Under the pieces are notes generated by a model. It did no database searches, had not been told where the DNA came from, and worked only from the letters and a program-made list of their open reading frames with translations. This document shows positions 13,701 to 27,030 of a DNA stretch of 64,000 bases, piece by piece. A program made the position numbers and the translations under genes. The stretch lies in the NCBI GenBank assembly GCA_002205965.3, contig NADL03000481.1, positions 868,001-932,000 of the forward strand. The letters run 5' to 3'. Numbering within the stretch: position 1 is the stretch's first letter; every line of letters begins with the position of its first letter. This stretch comes from Kappaphycus alvarezii. Lineage: Eukaryota > Rhodophyta > Florideophyceae > Gigartinales > Solieriaceae.

Positions 13701-16700
13701 GAAATATCAAAAAATCTCTGAAGAAAAAAGGCCATATTATATTTCTTATCTTTAAGTCAAGCCGTCTTGTCTTAAAATTACTCTCCTAGATTCGCTCTAA
13801 TTTAATTACATCTCTATAAGTTAGGGTTATGTTTTCTGCCCTCACCATTCACCTCAAATACCAAGCATTTAAAAATAAATGAGTATGCATTTCCTGAATA
13901 CTTAGCTGAATTGAGCTTGTATCCTTGAAATTTGCACCTTTCCAGCGAAACTGCATTTTGGCACAGCATAATTTCAGCCTTTGCCTGACTGTACCACATT
14001 CTTAGTAGTCCAATATCTTCAGATATTGGTAACAGCTGAAATTCATCGTTTTGAGCATCTTCGTGAAGGTAAATTGTAATAAATTTTAAAAGAAATACAA
14101 GTTCAAAGTGGGAGCTAGTGATCCTGAAGCATACTATAGCTACTAATGTGCAGAAATGTAGCCCATTAGTTGACGTGAAATTGACACATATAGCGACAAA
14201 CCATATTTTGAACTATCTACTTTTGATTCTGTTAGTAACCGGTTAATAACTTGACTCATATAGCAGTTCACCAAAATTTTCACTATCTTCTTTTAATTCA
14301 GTTAGTAACAAAATATTCTCACAAGCTCATCCAATAAGCGATCACCGAACACAATAATGACAAAAGATGAATAAATACATAAACTACCTTTCATCTGTCC
14401 TCGTACTCTGCACTGGCCTCGATAGACTATTAAATACACTTTAATAGTGACAGTTTTTCATTTGCTGTTAGAAGCGTTGCCCGTTTTCCACTTTTCGGGG
14501 AGGTCTTCCGAAATTCGAGGTGGAATGTCTGAAATCCATCTTTAATTTTCAATTGTTCAAAAGTCTGCTAAAAATACACTCCTTAAATAACGCTGATATA
14601 GATCTTTGGCACCCAAGCTCTATATAAAACTGATATAGCTCCGTTTCCTCTCTTCTGAATGTACCCCATATATAGTCATGAAGTGGTGAGTGCGTTTCTC
14701 ACTTCTTCCCAAACATATCCCCGATCTAAAGAGTTCCGTTGCAAGATCCGAAGTCCAACAAATCATCACGTCCATTCCCTTACCCCGTACTTAAAAATAA
14801 TTATTTTAGTTTCATCTTCCTCCCGTTGAGGCGTAAATAGGAGCCAGTGTCAAATTAGTCGATGGAAGGCTATAATCGCCCTAGCGTATCCAATAATTTT
14901 TCCAAAAATTTGATTCGCTTGCACCTAATAACCGAATGAGCCTACTTAATAAATCGGCGTGGACGATATTTATCACCAGTTAGGTCTATTCGGTCAATTG
15001 GGGGGAATATACACGAAATCAATAGAGAATGCATCTTCAAAAGCACAGATATCCCGACTTTCACTACATATTTTTTGAATGATAACTTTAGACTCCTGCC
15101 AAGTACCATCCATGCATAAATGTAACAGTTCACTCAATCTTATTTCTATTAATAATTAAATTGTTATATAAAACTATAGTTACAGGTGAAAAGAGGATGT
15201 TGAGACGTGGATTTTAAAAGAAGAATTATGAGACCATTATTGCGGTGATGGGCATCGAATTTACGGTATAATGATGTTTTCCCATCTTGCGGATGGTTTA
15301 GCTTCATATTTACATAATTTTTGTGTCAAAATTTCGTCTAGTAATAATTTTTGTTATGATTCGCATAAGTGATTTCCCTAGTCTGCTGCTCCGGAGAAAA
15401 AGAAGTCTATTACACCGCACCTCGTAAAACTTCAAATTTTCACTTGGCTTGTTCCTTGGCGTGTTTATTAAAGGAAAAGACGTAATATCATACTTCATTC
15501 TCGATTTTCCAATGTACATCGTTGAGTATTTAGAAGTTATGAAGAATTCATTTTCTATTCAGAATCAGATGAATCGTAGAACAATTCCTACATCAGGGTC
15601 TAATTGACTCTTTCTTAGGACGATCTGAATACAAATGACATCGACGAGACAGGAAAGCTGTAATTTGATAGAACAGGACTGAATAATAATTGGAAGATAT
15701 CTAGAAACGTCGAACTCTGATCTAAACCTGAGTGATTATTTGCTTTGACGAACTAGTCGATTCTGGTCTCAGAAATCATTAATTTTATTTGACGAGCTAT
15801 TCGATTCTGGACTCAGTACTGCGAATTTATACTTGTTAATTCGGCAGGAAATAACTGCCCGCCTGTATTAAGTTGTTATTTCTAATATTAAAAATAGTCT
15901 ATTATGCAGTCTATTTTTCTTAGAAGCAGATATCTCAGAGCCACCGATCGCAGCCCAGACCACATCTCCCAAAGAATATGTAAAATTAGCTCCCAGTGTC
16001 TGGAAAATATATAAAATACGAATCTGTCTATTCATATTTGTCTATGGCGGCCTCTAAGGTTTTGAATGTATTTATTCGTTTCCTCAAATTGAAATGAATC
16101 TTAGTCATAGGTTACCACAGAGTAAACTATCGTAGAATGATTTATGCTCTCAAAATATTGTTCAAATGATTTTATGAGTTACACAAGGTGACTCTTGCTA
16201 GTTGAAGTTAAAATTTTCCCGCTTTTAGTGGGCATTTGTTTTCTTTGTACTTATTTCTCGACAAACTTTTAAGGCATAATTTTTCAATAAAATTCATTTC
16301 TCTGCATCATTTTTATATACATTAACTTCTGGAGGTTGCAATTCCAAAGAAATTATTGGAGTGCTCCGAGCCATCTTCGAGATTCATTGGAAGAGTAATT
16401 AAGTTTCACTGCAAGAAAAAATTGATACCTCTAAAGCAGTTGACATCTTATTACAACGTTTTCCATGAGTACTGTTATTGGAAGTATTATGTCCGTGAAA
16501 ATGTTCCAAAATACAAATACACGCAAAAAAATTTCATCCTTCCTTCTTTATACCCTAAAATATACCCAGCCCTTCAAAAAGAATAGACTGGAAGACATTG
16601 CAATTACTGTTTCGGATAGATTGTTCTAAACTAATTCTGTGGAAATTTCTCTACTTTTTTGCCGGTAATTCATAGTTTCTTCCGCTACATGGCAAAATAT

Positions 16701-18639
16701 TCTGCCATATTCAAAAACTTTCTAATAATAGTAGGTGGAGTAAATATTACTGTTTTCTTTCTCCATCAATGGAATAGAATAGGTATTATATTTACACGTA
16801 AATCATTCTATTGTCAAATATTATATTAAAGGCGTCAAAATGATACTTTGAACAATACAGTCCACCCGAAAATCTACATCATGTTCTGATTTCATTTTAA
16901 CTGTGGATTTTCAGGTGATATTTTCTTTTTCAATTATTGGAAATAGTCGAGTTATCATTAAAAATGAGGCATTAAAATGAATCTGATGCTTTGTAGAAGT
17001 ATAATTCTCCAAAATTATCATCTTTGCTCTGAAACTCAAAAGAACAGATACTTTCAATAGAGCTAGCTAAAATTCAGAAAAAAGTGGTTCTCTTAAATTG
17101 AGATCCAAAAAAATATGATTAGTGTTTCAGTTTTAGATATGAATATAATTAAACGGTATAATTTCTGTCTAATTATACTTCAAGTCTGAATGGAGTTTGG
17201 CTTTCTGCACCCATTATTTACAAAAACAGTATTATAATCTCTTCCCACATATTTAAAGCACACATTTGAATAGCATCGGTCTAAAAGATGTTTTTAATTC
17301 GAAGGATGCCTAAGAGTAATCCTTACTAGACTCGTAGAATTTGTAAACATAAATAAAATATAAAATACATTTTAATGAATTTTTGTGCTTTATTCGTGAT
17401 TAAATGAATAATATTAGATTCATGTTAACAATTTCTGTTATCAGTTAGGGGAGAATCTATTCAGTTTTTGAGGCTGAAATTGGTTCAGTTTATGGTTCCA
17501 TTGGTGAGCAACACAAAATATCTAATTCGTATAGTAAGTCAAATATTTCTTGCCAACGAAGAGTCAACGGAGGCTCTCTGACCTGCGAGAAGTTTTTTCA
17601 TTATTTCACTACCAAATTGAATATCCACCGTTACCTGCAAGTTTCTAATGACTATTCTATACTGCAAAATATTTCAACTGATAACTATTTTCCCTCACTG
17701 ACAGTTTGAAGCTTAAAATACATCGTTTTCAGTTTTTTATATTCTCAAACTAAAAAATTATTACTTAGAAGGTCTGAAATTCTAACCAGATGCGAGCATT
17801 CTGAATAATATTTAATTCAATATTCTTCTTGTATAAACGAGAATTAATCATTTGGTTTATTCGCGACTATATCTGCAAAACCATTCTTATCAATATTAAT
17901 TTGCATCATTTCAAACACATATAGCGTCTTTTGCGTCAAGCCGTAAGTTAATATTTACCGCAAAGAAAAAATTGATCCTGTGAGTAGTATTATATTTTTT
18001 AAATAAAATTTGAACGTATTTCAGTGTCTAAGTTCATGTTAGAGACTTCGCTTTTATTTTAAGGCATGGTTAGACTGAAAGTTTTTCCTGTATCCTACAA
18101 TCCTTATGGAGCTGTAATAACTCAAATATATAGTTAATGTTCATTAAAAATATTCTTGACTGATCCAAGTGGAAATTTATTACCAGACCCGATTTTAATA
18201 TGTGTGTGCCCAATGGTTACAGAAAGATCAAGTTTTGATGTATATGATTTCATTAATTACGATAACTCTGCGAGTAGAACAATGAATTATTTTCTCGTTT
18301 GGTGAGTTTTAATTTTTTAACTCCCTATACACTTGTAAAAGTTAAGTCCTTACCCAAGTATGTTCATCGTTATTTTTGTTCTTTACTTAGTAACTATTTG
18401 AACGAAATATGATGATTCTTCTTTCCTAATGAGTCCATTTTAGGTTTCAGCTTTCAAAGATGCCAATCTTTTCTGTTTTCGTTCCATAAATCGCTCATTC
18501 GAGATATCTAGCTGGACTCAGACATTCTCGTGTAAGAAATTATACTTGAGGTGAATGATACCTCAAATATAAAGGAGGAAGACGCTCTTCAAAGCAGTTA
18601 CGGATAATCGGACTTTCCCGAATAGCAACACGCGTCCTT
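10741..18639. other. AT-rich stretch without recognisable genes
   Basis: About 8 kb of AT-rich DNA. No frame exceeds about 80 codons, and none has a motif I recognise on either strand. I see no strong tandem repeat. Given the relics found in comparable DNA at 4-6 kb and 22 kb, this is most likely decayed transposon sequence, but I cannot show that here. Confidence 0.45.
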
Positions 18640-21600
18640 CCCGTTAACAGTTAAGGGGGGGAATGAGCTTGGATTTTCATGACGCGTGACGTGGATGGTA
18701 CAGACCTGAATAAACCGTTCGGTAAAATGGGAGCAACAGAAATCAAGGTCGAAAGAAAAGAGAGCGTATGAAGCAGTTATGTAGTGCAGTGGAATTCCCG
18801 TAGAAAGACATGCATCTCCCCAGTTAAGTTTTCTTCAAGTAAGTCAAGAGAGCGCCCGCAACAAAACGAGGGAGCAAGAAGAAATGAATAAAGTGGGAAG
18901 GATTAGAAAAATTGTGGTGTGGAAAGTGACATAAAGATAGAAAGAGGGCGAAAGAAGAGAAGGAATAGTCGAGTTACGAACTGAAGTGTCAGGGTCAGTA
19001 GAATAAAGTCATTCGATAACCACATTCTATAGCGATCACTAATCCGCGTTAGTCACGCTCCATTAAACCTGCTTTTTTACGAGAAGGGAGATTCTAAAGC
19101 TCCCTCCTCTCCAGAATATACTTATAGAAAACTCCAAAGGAGTCTGTAGATGACGCTAATAGAGATATTGTAAACTTACAAGAATGATAAAAATAATTAG
19201 GCCAAAACTAGTTTCTTATCCTATAGCTAATATACAGTACAATACAGTATGAAAATTTATGTGGGACATTACAGGTTGCAGTGAATGTCTACAAATGTAA
19301 ATCATAACGTCATAATGAATGCTTTGACAGTAAATTGATAGCCTTAGGCTGTAAAAATTCTTCAAACCACTTTATATTTCATTGCGATCCAGTACTTTCC
19401 CGAAATATCATTTATTTCTTCGTCTTTTTTTATTGTGCTTTCCCCATACTTGAAGTTGCAAGAAAAGTGGAACCCATTACTCTTCTCGAAAATTTATTTT
19501 TGGATAGGCCGTCTTTTAGGAAAAGATACTGCTATTTTACGGCAAGTTTTCATCATCATAAATCTCTTTCGAGGCTGCAAAAGAATTTCTATGTCAAAAG
19601 AATGGTATTTTATCATTTAAAACGAATTAAAACTCTCATTATAAACCTTGCAGGCCAAAAGATACAGAATCTATGCGGAGGTAAAAAATCTGCAGTGAAG
19701 CAATCCATGGTCCACATTCGATATATAATTCCAACATTACAGGCTCATAGAAGGCGATTTAAGGGTTTCAAATTATTTTCAATGAATTTAAAATATTAAA
19801 TAAGATCTTGATATTCGGAACCATTCCCTTCCAGGAGAGATTTGCGCCCATCAAAAACGCCGCAAATGTTCCGTCCGATTCAATAGCATATTTTTAGTCC
19901 GTCAAATTGGCTGGAGTCAAGACAAGGCGTTGATAGTGGCTTCATAAAGAGCAAAAGACTTACAACAGCGAGAAGCGGTGGATGGAACAAGAGGATGTCT
20001 ACGCCCGACGACGCAAAAAGCATGAAGCAGGGATGCCTGAACGGGTGGCTTCCAAAGTTTTTATTTTTTAGTAATGTTGAAAGGGCTCGTAGTGAGCAAG
20101 GAGCCTTGAGACGAGAATATCTGTGAAAATCTTCTCGTTTTTGCGCGCTTCGCGGCGGCAGAAAATCGAAATAAAGGCCGCGAAAAAAATAACTAAGAAG
20201 GATCGGATTATTATAATAGGGCTTGGGCGGGAGCCTTAGCAGTGCAGCCGACGATGTGAAAGATGTTTTCCTAGTAATGAAATTTTCTTTATAGCTCGGG
20301 GGCAGAAGGATTTGTAGTTCATATATGTATAGATTATTCATAATTCAGGTTCCGTCCATCCAGTAATTGCCTTTGCCTGTCGAAGACGTGTGTATACAGG
20401 GCTTATATCTTACAGTAGTGGAAAGTTCGTACTTTAATGGGGAAAATTGACACTCCCGCCAATAACGCGACGCTGTGCGCGGAAAATTTGAAATATTATA
20501 CTGTACAATATTTTGACCGTTCCGGGTGGCACTAAAAAATTTAAAATAAAAAACACTGGAACAAATTGAAATATTCAAAAATAGTTTCAAGGCGTAATAT
20601 GAGGCAAAACAAAATTGCGTATAGGGGATCGTTTACTTGCTAAATTAAAATACAAAAAAAATTGTCTGCAGTTCGCTTTACTTCCCAGTCTACGTAGACA
20701 GTAGTTGTAACTGGCTATTCTTTCCCACCGCACACGCGGCTAAGGACTCATAAGAGAGTGGAAGATGACATATTGCGGTCTTAAAATCTAGAATTGTATG
20801 GGGTGAGCGCGGAGGAGGATCTTGGGGATTGTGTTATGAGTGTGACCACTTCCAAGGGATATCTATGTGACAGATTTGGATTCACTAGAAGTTTTTGATA
20901 GTGAAGACAGTAAGCTTGAGTATAATGAAAGATATGATGCCGAAATATCAGTCATGGGTAGTAGAAAGGCGAAAGTCCTAGGCGACTCGTAGGTCAATCC
21001 TATCATGGAGGGGAAATCAAGGGGTTAAAAATCTAGCTTGTGAGAAGCGCAAGCAGAAGAGGAATTGGGTATCATTCATCTTTACCTGTGCCAAACTTGA
21101 CACTGATTGCTTATAGTAGGGAGTATAGTGATGAAGCATTGGGGAATGGGAGAGAAATTGAGGTGAATGGTAGGTCATTTGAATAAGGGAAGTCGTACGG
21201 ATGTTCCCGATACACGAAAGATATTTTTCATGGTGTCAGTAAACTTCAAGCTCTTTGCATGCCCCGTATTTTATTGAAGCTAAATTTCTTTTTAGGCTGT
21301 CGATGTATTCCCTCCTTCTGAAAATTCATTTTATCGAAGACCTGTTTTATTTTCGGCACTTAATATGCGCGAAGGCGAGATTGGGCTAGGTCAATCAGAG
21401 ATGGCTGCGTTGAAAGCAATGAAAAGCTTTTGCAAGCGGAACCCGTAATCTTTCATTGATTTATCTAGATCACGAGCTTTTGAATGTAACACAGCTTGTT
21501 TTAGTTATTTCAACAAATACGGAAAACTTTTTGGTTGCCGTAAGCGGGATATTTTATTGTAATACGGCAACCGCACTGAATAATTTCATGTTTGTTTTCA

Positions 21601-21830
21601 GTTCTGCTCTCGCTCTTGAGATTAAATACCAAATATTTTAGGATAATGGGCACTTCATAAACTCTAGAAATTGTTTGAATTACTACTAAACGCTCGCAAA
21701 GGTCTTTGTCTCTGGAAACTAAAAGAAATGAAGTTAGTTCGCCAAGCAAGCGGAGGGATGCACTAAGTAGAGAGTCCGACGCCTTTGGGATGATTGCGCT
21801 ATTTCAGAGGATGTTATCTCTCGCTTTCCT
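18640..21830. other. mixed stretch, two long open frames unassigned
   Basis: A GC-richer, purine-rich segment at about 18640-19060 is followed by AT-rich DNA. Two frames of just over 150 codons occur (19335-19799 plus and 19880-20341 minus). Neither has a recognisable domain: the first is basic, and the second is rich in L, S and P with hydrophobic runs. A short coding-like block reads DLDSLEVFDSEDSKLEYNER near 20880 on the plus strand. None is strong enough to call a gene. Confidence 0.3.
20190..20310. repeat. segment shared with 56.5 kb
   Basis: About 70 bases centred on 20220-20285 resemble 56525-56600: GGGCTTGGGCGGGAGCCTTA here against GGGCCTGGGCAGGCGCCTCA there, then GCAGTGCAGCCGACG against GCGATGCAGCGGACG. 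On the minus strand both read an AKAPAQALL or AEAPAQALL block, which hints at a shared coding origin. The family is unknown. Confidence 0.4.
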
Positions 21831-21979
21831 GGTTTAAATGATTATATTCTTTCCTCGTATCGACCATTGCGTAGTCGTCGATTCAAGACGAAGGTTTATT
21901 TTTGGCAATGCATATGTCTGCCATAATAGGCTTCCAGGATAGGCACTTGATTTTTGTGATGGATTCAATGCACCTATGC

Positions 21980-22830
21980 TCGAGGTGGTTGTTTCAAAGT
22001 AATTATATTCTGTTTTGATAGGTTCCAAAGATTCACTTATTCCTCGGGTTAGGGAGAGCATATGCGAGGATCTCTTGGCTGATAAAAAATCCATTTTCTG
22101 AGATCAGCTAATCTCGGAAACCTGCTCGCGCCGCTGCGATGTTAAGTATAATTATTTCCTCAGAGATTCCGGAACAATTTAGCGTAAAATATAACGGTAA
22201 ATTACAATCAGTGAGTAGCTGGATTAGCTATTCGCTTCATAATACGTTCTTATTTTTTCCATATCGAAATGTCTATGTCAAACATGTCACTAAAGGCTAT
22301 GAGTTCACCGGGTATTGCTTTAAAGGTAATTCGCCGAATTCGTAGAATTTAAATAATAGAGGAAGGACTTAATTCATGTTATTCCCTGAGGAGAATAATT
22401 GGCCAAGCTGCTAATAGAGGTCAAGATTTCTCTCAAAGAAAGAGTCAGAGAGACCGATGATTTGAAGAGGGTCACAGTCGAATCTCTCGTTTTTGAGACG
22501 GAGGAGCTTATACGTTGCGTAATTCACAGCCTCATTGAGTATTTTGTTGAGTTATCTTTTCTCTTCGTTAGAAAAGTCTTCAGTTACCAGTGCTTTGCGC
22601 GAAATTTCGAAAGGAAAGTCGGATCTTGGACTAGATAGCCAGGCGAATAGCATTCTTATTGATCTGAATTATGAAAATGAGGAACCTTTGAGTAGGGTTT
22701 CAAGTTCCCGGAGGTATATGTTTTCATTTATGAAGAAGCCTTTATCTTCTTTTCCAATGAAAATTCCAGTGAATTCTGATGGTTGTTCACTTTCACGAAA
22801 GTTATGGATATATTCGTAAATAGTCGTTGT
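21980..22830 (-). mobile_element. old Ty1/copia relic (end of RT and RNase H)
   Basis: On the minus strand this AT-rich segment reads blocks clearly homologous to the copia relic at 58.5-61.1 kb: FTGIFIGKEDKGFF against FTAFIMGKEDDRSF, and VTEDFSNEE against VTEDIYEKE, in the same order. Further downstream on the same strand NIAAARAGFRD matches DIAAAREGFRY of the RNase H region. It is the same lineage as the 58 kb and 62 kb copies but older and broken in several places. Upstream domains and LTRs are not recognised. Confidence 0.65.
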
Positions 22831-23618
22831 GAATTTTTTTATACAAGTACATTTGAGACGTAATTATCTGGATAATGATACGGCAAAACGCTTGAAAGTC
22901 TTGAAAGTATTGAGATGATAATCAATTTTGTGAGCATATGTTCGGAAATCTGTCTGGAACTGCGGGACTAAATTATGAATAGGCTGCACCAATTCCATGA
23001 GCCCTATACACACACCTTTTATGCGTTTCCTTTTATAAAACCGGACAGGCTATGAGCCTCCAACTTTCCTTTCAAATGGAGCTGTCGGACGTCACTGGTA
23101 TATTCCGTTGACATAACATGGACAATTTCTTGGTTTTGACACAACTTCAGTGCAATTATCGAAAAATAACTGCAAGCATGCCAGCTGCTCCATCGAAGCA
23201 GTGTATTAGGAATTCAGCCCTCTCGTTCTGGGATAAACTGTACTGCCGAGGAATAACTCCATACATCTTCAAAGTCTCCGAGATCCCTTTCGATATGTTC
23301 CGTAGAGCTTTTTATTCTTGAACATTTACTGGATATATTTCTCCTTTCTAGCTTCCCCACCATGACTTGATGTATATTTATTTATTGCTACCAAATTTGA
23401 GCAACAAAAACAGTTTGCGGATGAATTTTTGCTGCTTAAGCTACAATGAAACAATGAGGTTATTATCTGAATTACCTCTTTTATTGAAAGAAAATGAATC
23501 TAAAGAATCACTTAGCGATACTACAAAATATTCTTGATTACTCCGCTAATAAATGTTCTGAGCTCGCTCGGTTTTACGGGAGAACTCATTCTCTTTTTCT
23601 CAGGCGAACCTTCGCCTC

Positions 23619-24086
23619 CTAGTGTCTATCCGACCACGCACTGTCCTCATATGAGGCACACTTTGTCCTCATATGAGGACAATTTCCGTTACATTTTGGA
23701 AAGGAAAATGTTTTGGAAGCCCGAAATTTTTACTGGAAAAAAGTTTCTTTATGTTTAGTTACAGTACAGTAATTTTTACTGTACATGCGCCCTCGTTTCT
23801 GAAACCCCCCACGATAATACGAACTATTTTACCTTCCAAAATAAAGTCGTTTTCACAACTTCTTCCGAAGAGCGGAAGCTGGTGAGGGAACACTGGTCTA
23901 GCCTTCACCGAGGTCAACAATCTTGAAAAGTTTGTTTTGATCGGCCATCTACACTCATGAACTAATGCGGAGGGACAAGAAATGCGCTGAGGAAAAAAAA
24001 TTTTGTATTGAAAAAGTAGTGCTAAAAGTAGTCCTCATATGAGGACAAATGTCCTCATATGAGGACAACGGTCCAATAGACACTAG
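23619..24086. mobile_element. short terminal-inverted-repeat element (MITE-like)
   Basis: A 468-bp segment begins CTAGTGTCTAT and ends with its reverse complement ATAGACACTAG. The terminal repeats run about 60 bases inward, and each contains two copies of the palindrome GTCCTCATATGAGGAC: at 23643-23658 (imperfect) and 23665-23680 on the left, and at 24031-24046 and 24051-24066 on the right. The outer CTAG (23619-23622 and 24083-24086) may be a 4-bp target duplication or part of the repeat. The interior carries no transposase, so the element would be non-autonomous. It includes a TACAGTACAGTA / TACTGTA pair at about 23760-23785. The superfamily is not assigned. Confidence 0.72.
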
Positions 24087-25740
24087 TAAGCAGGTAACTA
24101 CCCTGGAAATGACTTTAAATTTTAGATGACTTCCCCTCTTGAACCAGTGAGTTGTTGCTTTGAAGTACCCAAATTATTGATGGAACCCTACTACCAGAAT
24201 TAGCGGAAACCGGCTCTTGCATTACCCTGCCTACAAGAAGTCAAAATACTATGACTCTCGGAAACATCGCAACGTGCCACAGCGAGGGAAACTTTTCTAT
24301 TAATCGGCTTCAATATTAAACTGCGAAATCTCTTCTACAGATTCTGGGGCTCTAGAACCTTGATAAGACCCTCGCGATGACTACATTAGTCACTTTTGCT
24401 GATAAAATCTATTTTTCAGTCTAAAACTTCACATCAAAGATGCAAATTACGTACTATGGTGGCAGTTGCAACATTCTCAGATACCTCTCTGCTCCTAGGT
24501 TCCGGGTCCGGCGCACTTGAAATACACTACTGAGCGGCACTGAATGCATACTGAGTGATCTATTGACACTAAACTACCGTACTTATTACAGTTCATCAGG
24601 CAATTTATGTGTATATGACACTACCAATTAAGCCCTAACAGAACTTTTCAGTTATTTTAATTACATGCTGAACTCTCCGTAGTGTTGCGATGAATTCCAA
24701 ATCAAAAATCCCATTCACACTAATGGCTGAAAAACTACCTCATTGATCCAAAGTCAGTCCAAAACTACCTAAAACTGGGACAATGGACCTGTAAATTCCA
24801 ATACTTTTTGGTCCAACTGCCTCCATCCGAAAGCATAGGTACTTCTGCTGCTAAATTTCAAGGGCAGAATTGATACGTTAGAGGCGAGCCTGATAAAAAC
24901 TATAAAAGTTCTTGCTAGGATAATAATAAATTAGGTTGAAATAAAATTGTTGATGATCGTTTTCCTTCGATGACCAAGGCGGTAAGGTCTTGAAAACACA
25001 AGTAAGTGGCTTAGCTCTATCTCTGGCACACTTACTTCTATACTAGCTGCAACCCCTACCGGATGCTTTAGAGCAACCTACTTCAAGATAATCACTAACA
25101 GTATGTTTACCTCAGTATAATATGACTAGGATAGAGAAATATAGTCTACGTAAACCAAAAATGGTACTAAGGGCAAAACAGGTATTCTATTGGACTAAAA
25201 ATTGAGAGAAAGGTAGATCTTTTATTTCATGGAGTTCAGAGAGGTATGACTCATAAGCCCCAGTTGGTACTCATGCGGTGGGGTACGATCGCAATTTCCG
25301 GTGATTCAGCATGACCGCGGTTTATTGTGGACCAAACACCGACCCATGTGTCTTGAGATTTCATAATTCAGAGATTGAGTGCTTCCCTCGGCGATTATAC
25401 GCAAAAATCCTTAGTTCATGAAGAGTCAGAAGTCCGGTTGATGCGATTTTTGCGAAGATATCCTCGATGGTAGTAAGTAAAAAACCAATACCCTCGACAT
25501 GACACGTTATGAAATAGTGTTAATTTTTCTGCTTTTCGGGCCGGTTCAGTGCTGAGAGACTTCTATCTGCATGGTTGCACTATGGCGCGGAGTGAGGGCT
25601 GAGAATTTCCAAATCTAGTCCCTGTGCGGTGAGCGCGAATAAATGGTTGTCGATGAGGAAGCCCAATGCGTTCTCCTCGGCTGGGCTTTTGTTGAGGTCC
25701 GCGGTAAAGACCCGCGTTCGAATTTCGGTGAAGGAAATTG
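24087..25740. other. no gene recognised
   Basis: AT-rich DNA grading into GC-richer DNA after about 25240. Several overlapping short minus-strand frames at 25563-25858 show no domain I know. Nothing is supportable as a gene. Confidence 0.4.
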
Positions 25741-25746
25741 ACGGGC

Positions 25747-26085
25747 ATGAAATTTCAAGGTATAGAAAATCCCAAAGACGTTTTTGGCGGCATACTGCAA
25801 AGAATGTATATGCAGATTGCAAAATATGAACTTGGACAGTCCTCAAAAACCATCCCATTTGCCACTAACCAACTAGAGATTGAACAAGCTCTAAATAAAG
25901 GGCTACAGCTGCTCTATGGTAGCGCGGGAGCGACCGCGATTGTAAATTTTAAGTATCGAAAAGGAAGGGAAGCTGACAATAATAATAGTAGTTCGAAGGT
26001 AACGAAATTACAAACAACTTTAGAAAACATTTGTCACTTTACTACAACACTAGTACTTCCTAGGCACGTCTTTCGCGTCGATTAA
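25747..26085 (+). CDS. hypothetical 112-residue open frame
   Basis: An ATG-started frame of 112 codons beginning MKFQGIENPKDVFGGILQRM. It has a mixed, protein-like N-terminal part, a GLQLLYGSAGATAIVNFKYR segment, and an N/S-rich tail. Its end overlaps the 3' edge of the Tc1-like transposase relic on the other strand, so the tail is unlikely to be authentic. I recognise no family. It may be host sequence flanking the transposon or chance. Confidence 0.2.
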   Translation: MKFQGIENPKDVFGGILQRMYMQIAKYELGQSSKTIPFATNQLEIEQALNKGLQLLYGSAGATAIVNFKYRKGREADNNNSSSKVTKLQTTLENICHFTTTLVLPRHVFRVD

Positions 26086-27030
26086 TGCGAGCATGCGCTT
26101 GGGCAGACTCTGATAGAGTTTTAGTATGTAGCCACTATCAATTAATGCCCAAACCTCCTCAGTTCCATCTTTCAATCCAGCCAAATTCTCGTAGCCCCCC
26201 CCCTCGCGGATATAAGCGATGAGCCAGTGGACCTTAGGTGTTTTCAATTATGTTAAGATCTGGGGACTCAGCTGGCCATGATAGCATTCTGACGCCACGA
26301 TGAGAGAGAAGAGAACGGGTTTGTTGGGACCGGTGAATGCTAGTACCATCTTACTGAAATGTCCAGGTAGCCGATTCTCTAGAAAAATGAGAAGCCCAGA
26401 GTAGCAATCCAGTTTCAAGAATCGTTCAATACTTACTGGATTCTTTCTTGCCAGATAAAAAACTAAAGGTGACGTGCCATAAAAGCAAATAGCCGTCCAT
26501 ACCATCACAGTGCCGCCGCCATTTTGCCTCTCGTGGAAGCGCCGCAGTTTCTTGCGCAAGGCAGGCCAGTACATTGCCAATCCATTAGGCCCATCGAGGT
26601 TGAATTTCTTCACGTCGGAAAAAACTATAATGGACCAAAAAATGTTACCTTTTGAAATAAATCGGTCGGCCCATTGTCATCAATTTTTCTTGTGCTCGCT
26701 CTTCATTTCCGGAACCTTGTTCACCCTTCTATACTTGAAAATAGGCGATGTAGATAGAGGCTGCTTCACGCGACGGACAGTAATCGACAAATCTAGTACC
26801 CGCTTGATCTCCTCAGGAGTTGAATTCCCTGTAAATGTCTTTCGAAAAATGCGACCACGGTCATACTCGGAAATTTTCCGGCGTCTGTGAGTCCGTTTCA
26901 TGATAAAATTATGAAATGTTTCTGGACTCCGATACAGAGTTCTTGCAATTCCGCGAACTGTAATTCGCTCCCTACTCATGGCCATAATCTGGCCTTATTC
27001 AAAATCGCTGAGGTACTTTCCCTTCGTCAT
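26050..27030 (-). pseudogene. broken Tc1-like DD34E transposase
   Basis: A transposase of the IS630/Tc1/mariner superfamily, which cuts and pastes DNA at TA sites. The minus strand begins with MTKGKYLSDFE at 27030. A helix-turn-helix region follows (ITVRGIARTLYRSPETFHNF), then a basic second DNA-binding part. The catalytic domain reads FSDVKKFNLDGPNG (first Asp), DGTSIHRSQQTRSLL (second Asp) and SPDLNIIENT (Glu). The spacing between the second Asp and the Glu is 34 residues, the Tc1 type. The coding frame is broken: a TAA lies after SDFE, another immediately precedes the second catalytic Asp, and the frame shifts between 26680 and 26620 and again near 26250. I could not find matching terminal inverted repeats. 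It is a different family from the Tc1-like copy at 55 kb. Confidence 0.85.

Noticed and set aside
24031-24066. Palindromes GTCCTCATATGAGGAC read as operator sites
   Set aside because: They sit inside the terminal inverted repeats of a short element and no gene start lies nearby.
25695-25735. CGCGTTCGAATTTCGG resembling a tRNA or SINE B box
   Set aside because: No A box at the right distance and no cloverleaf can be folded.
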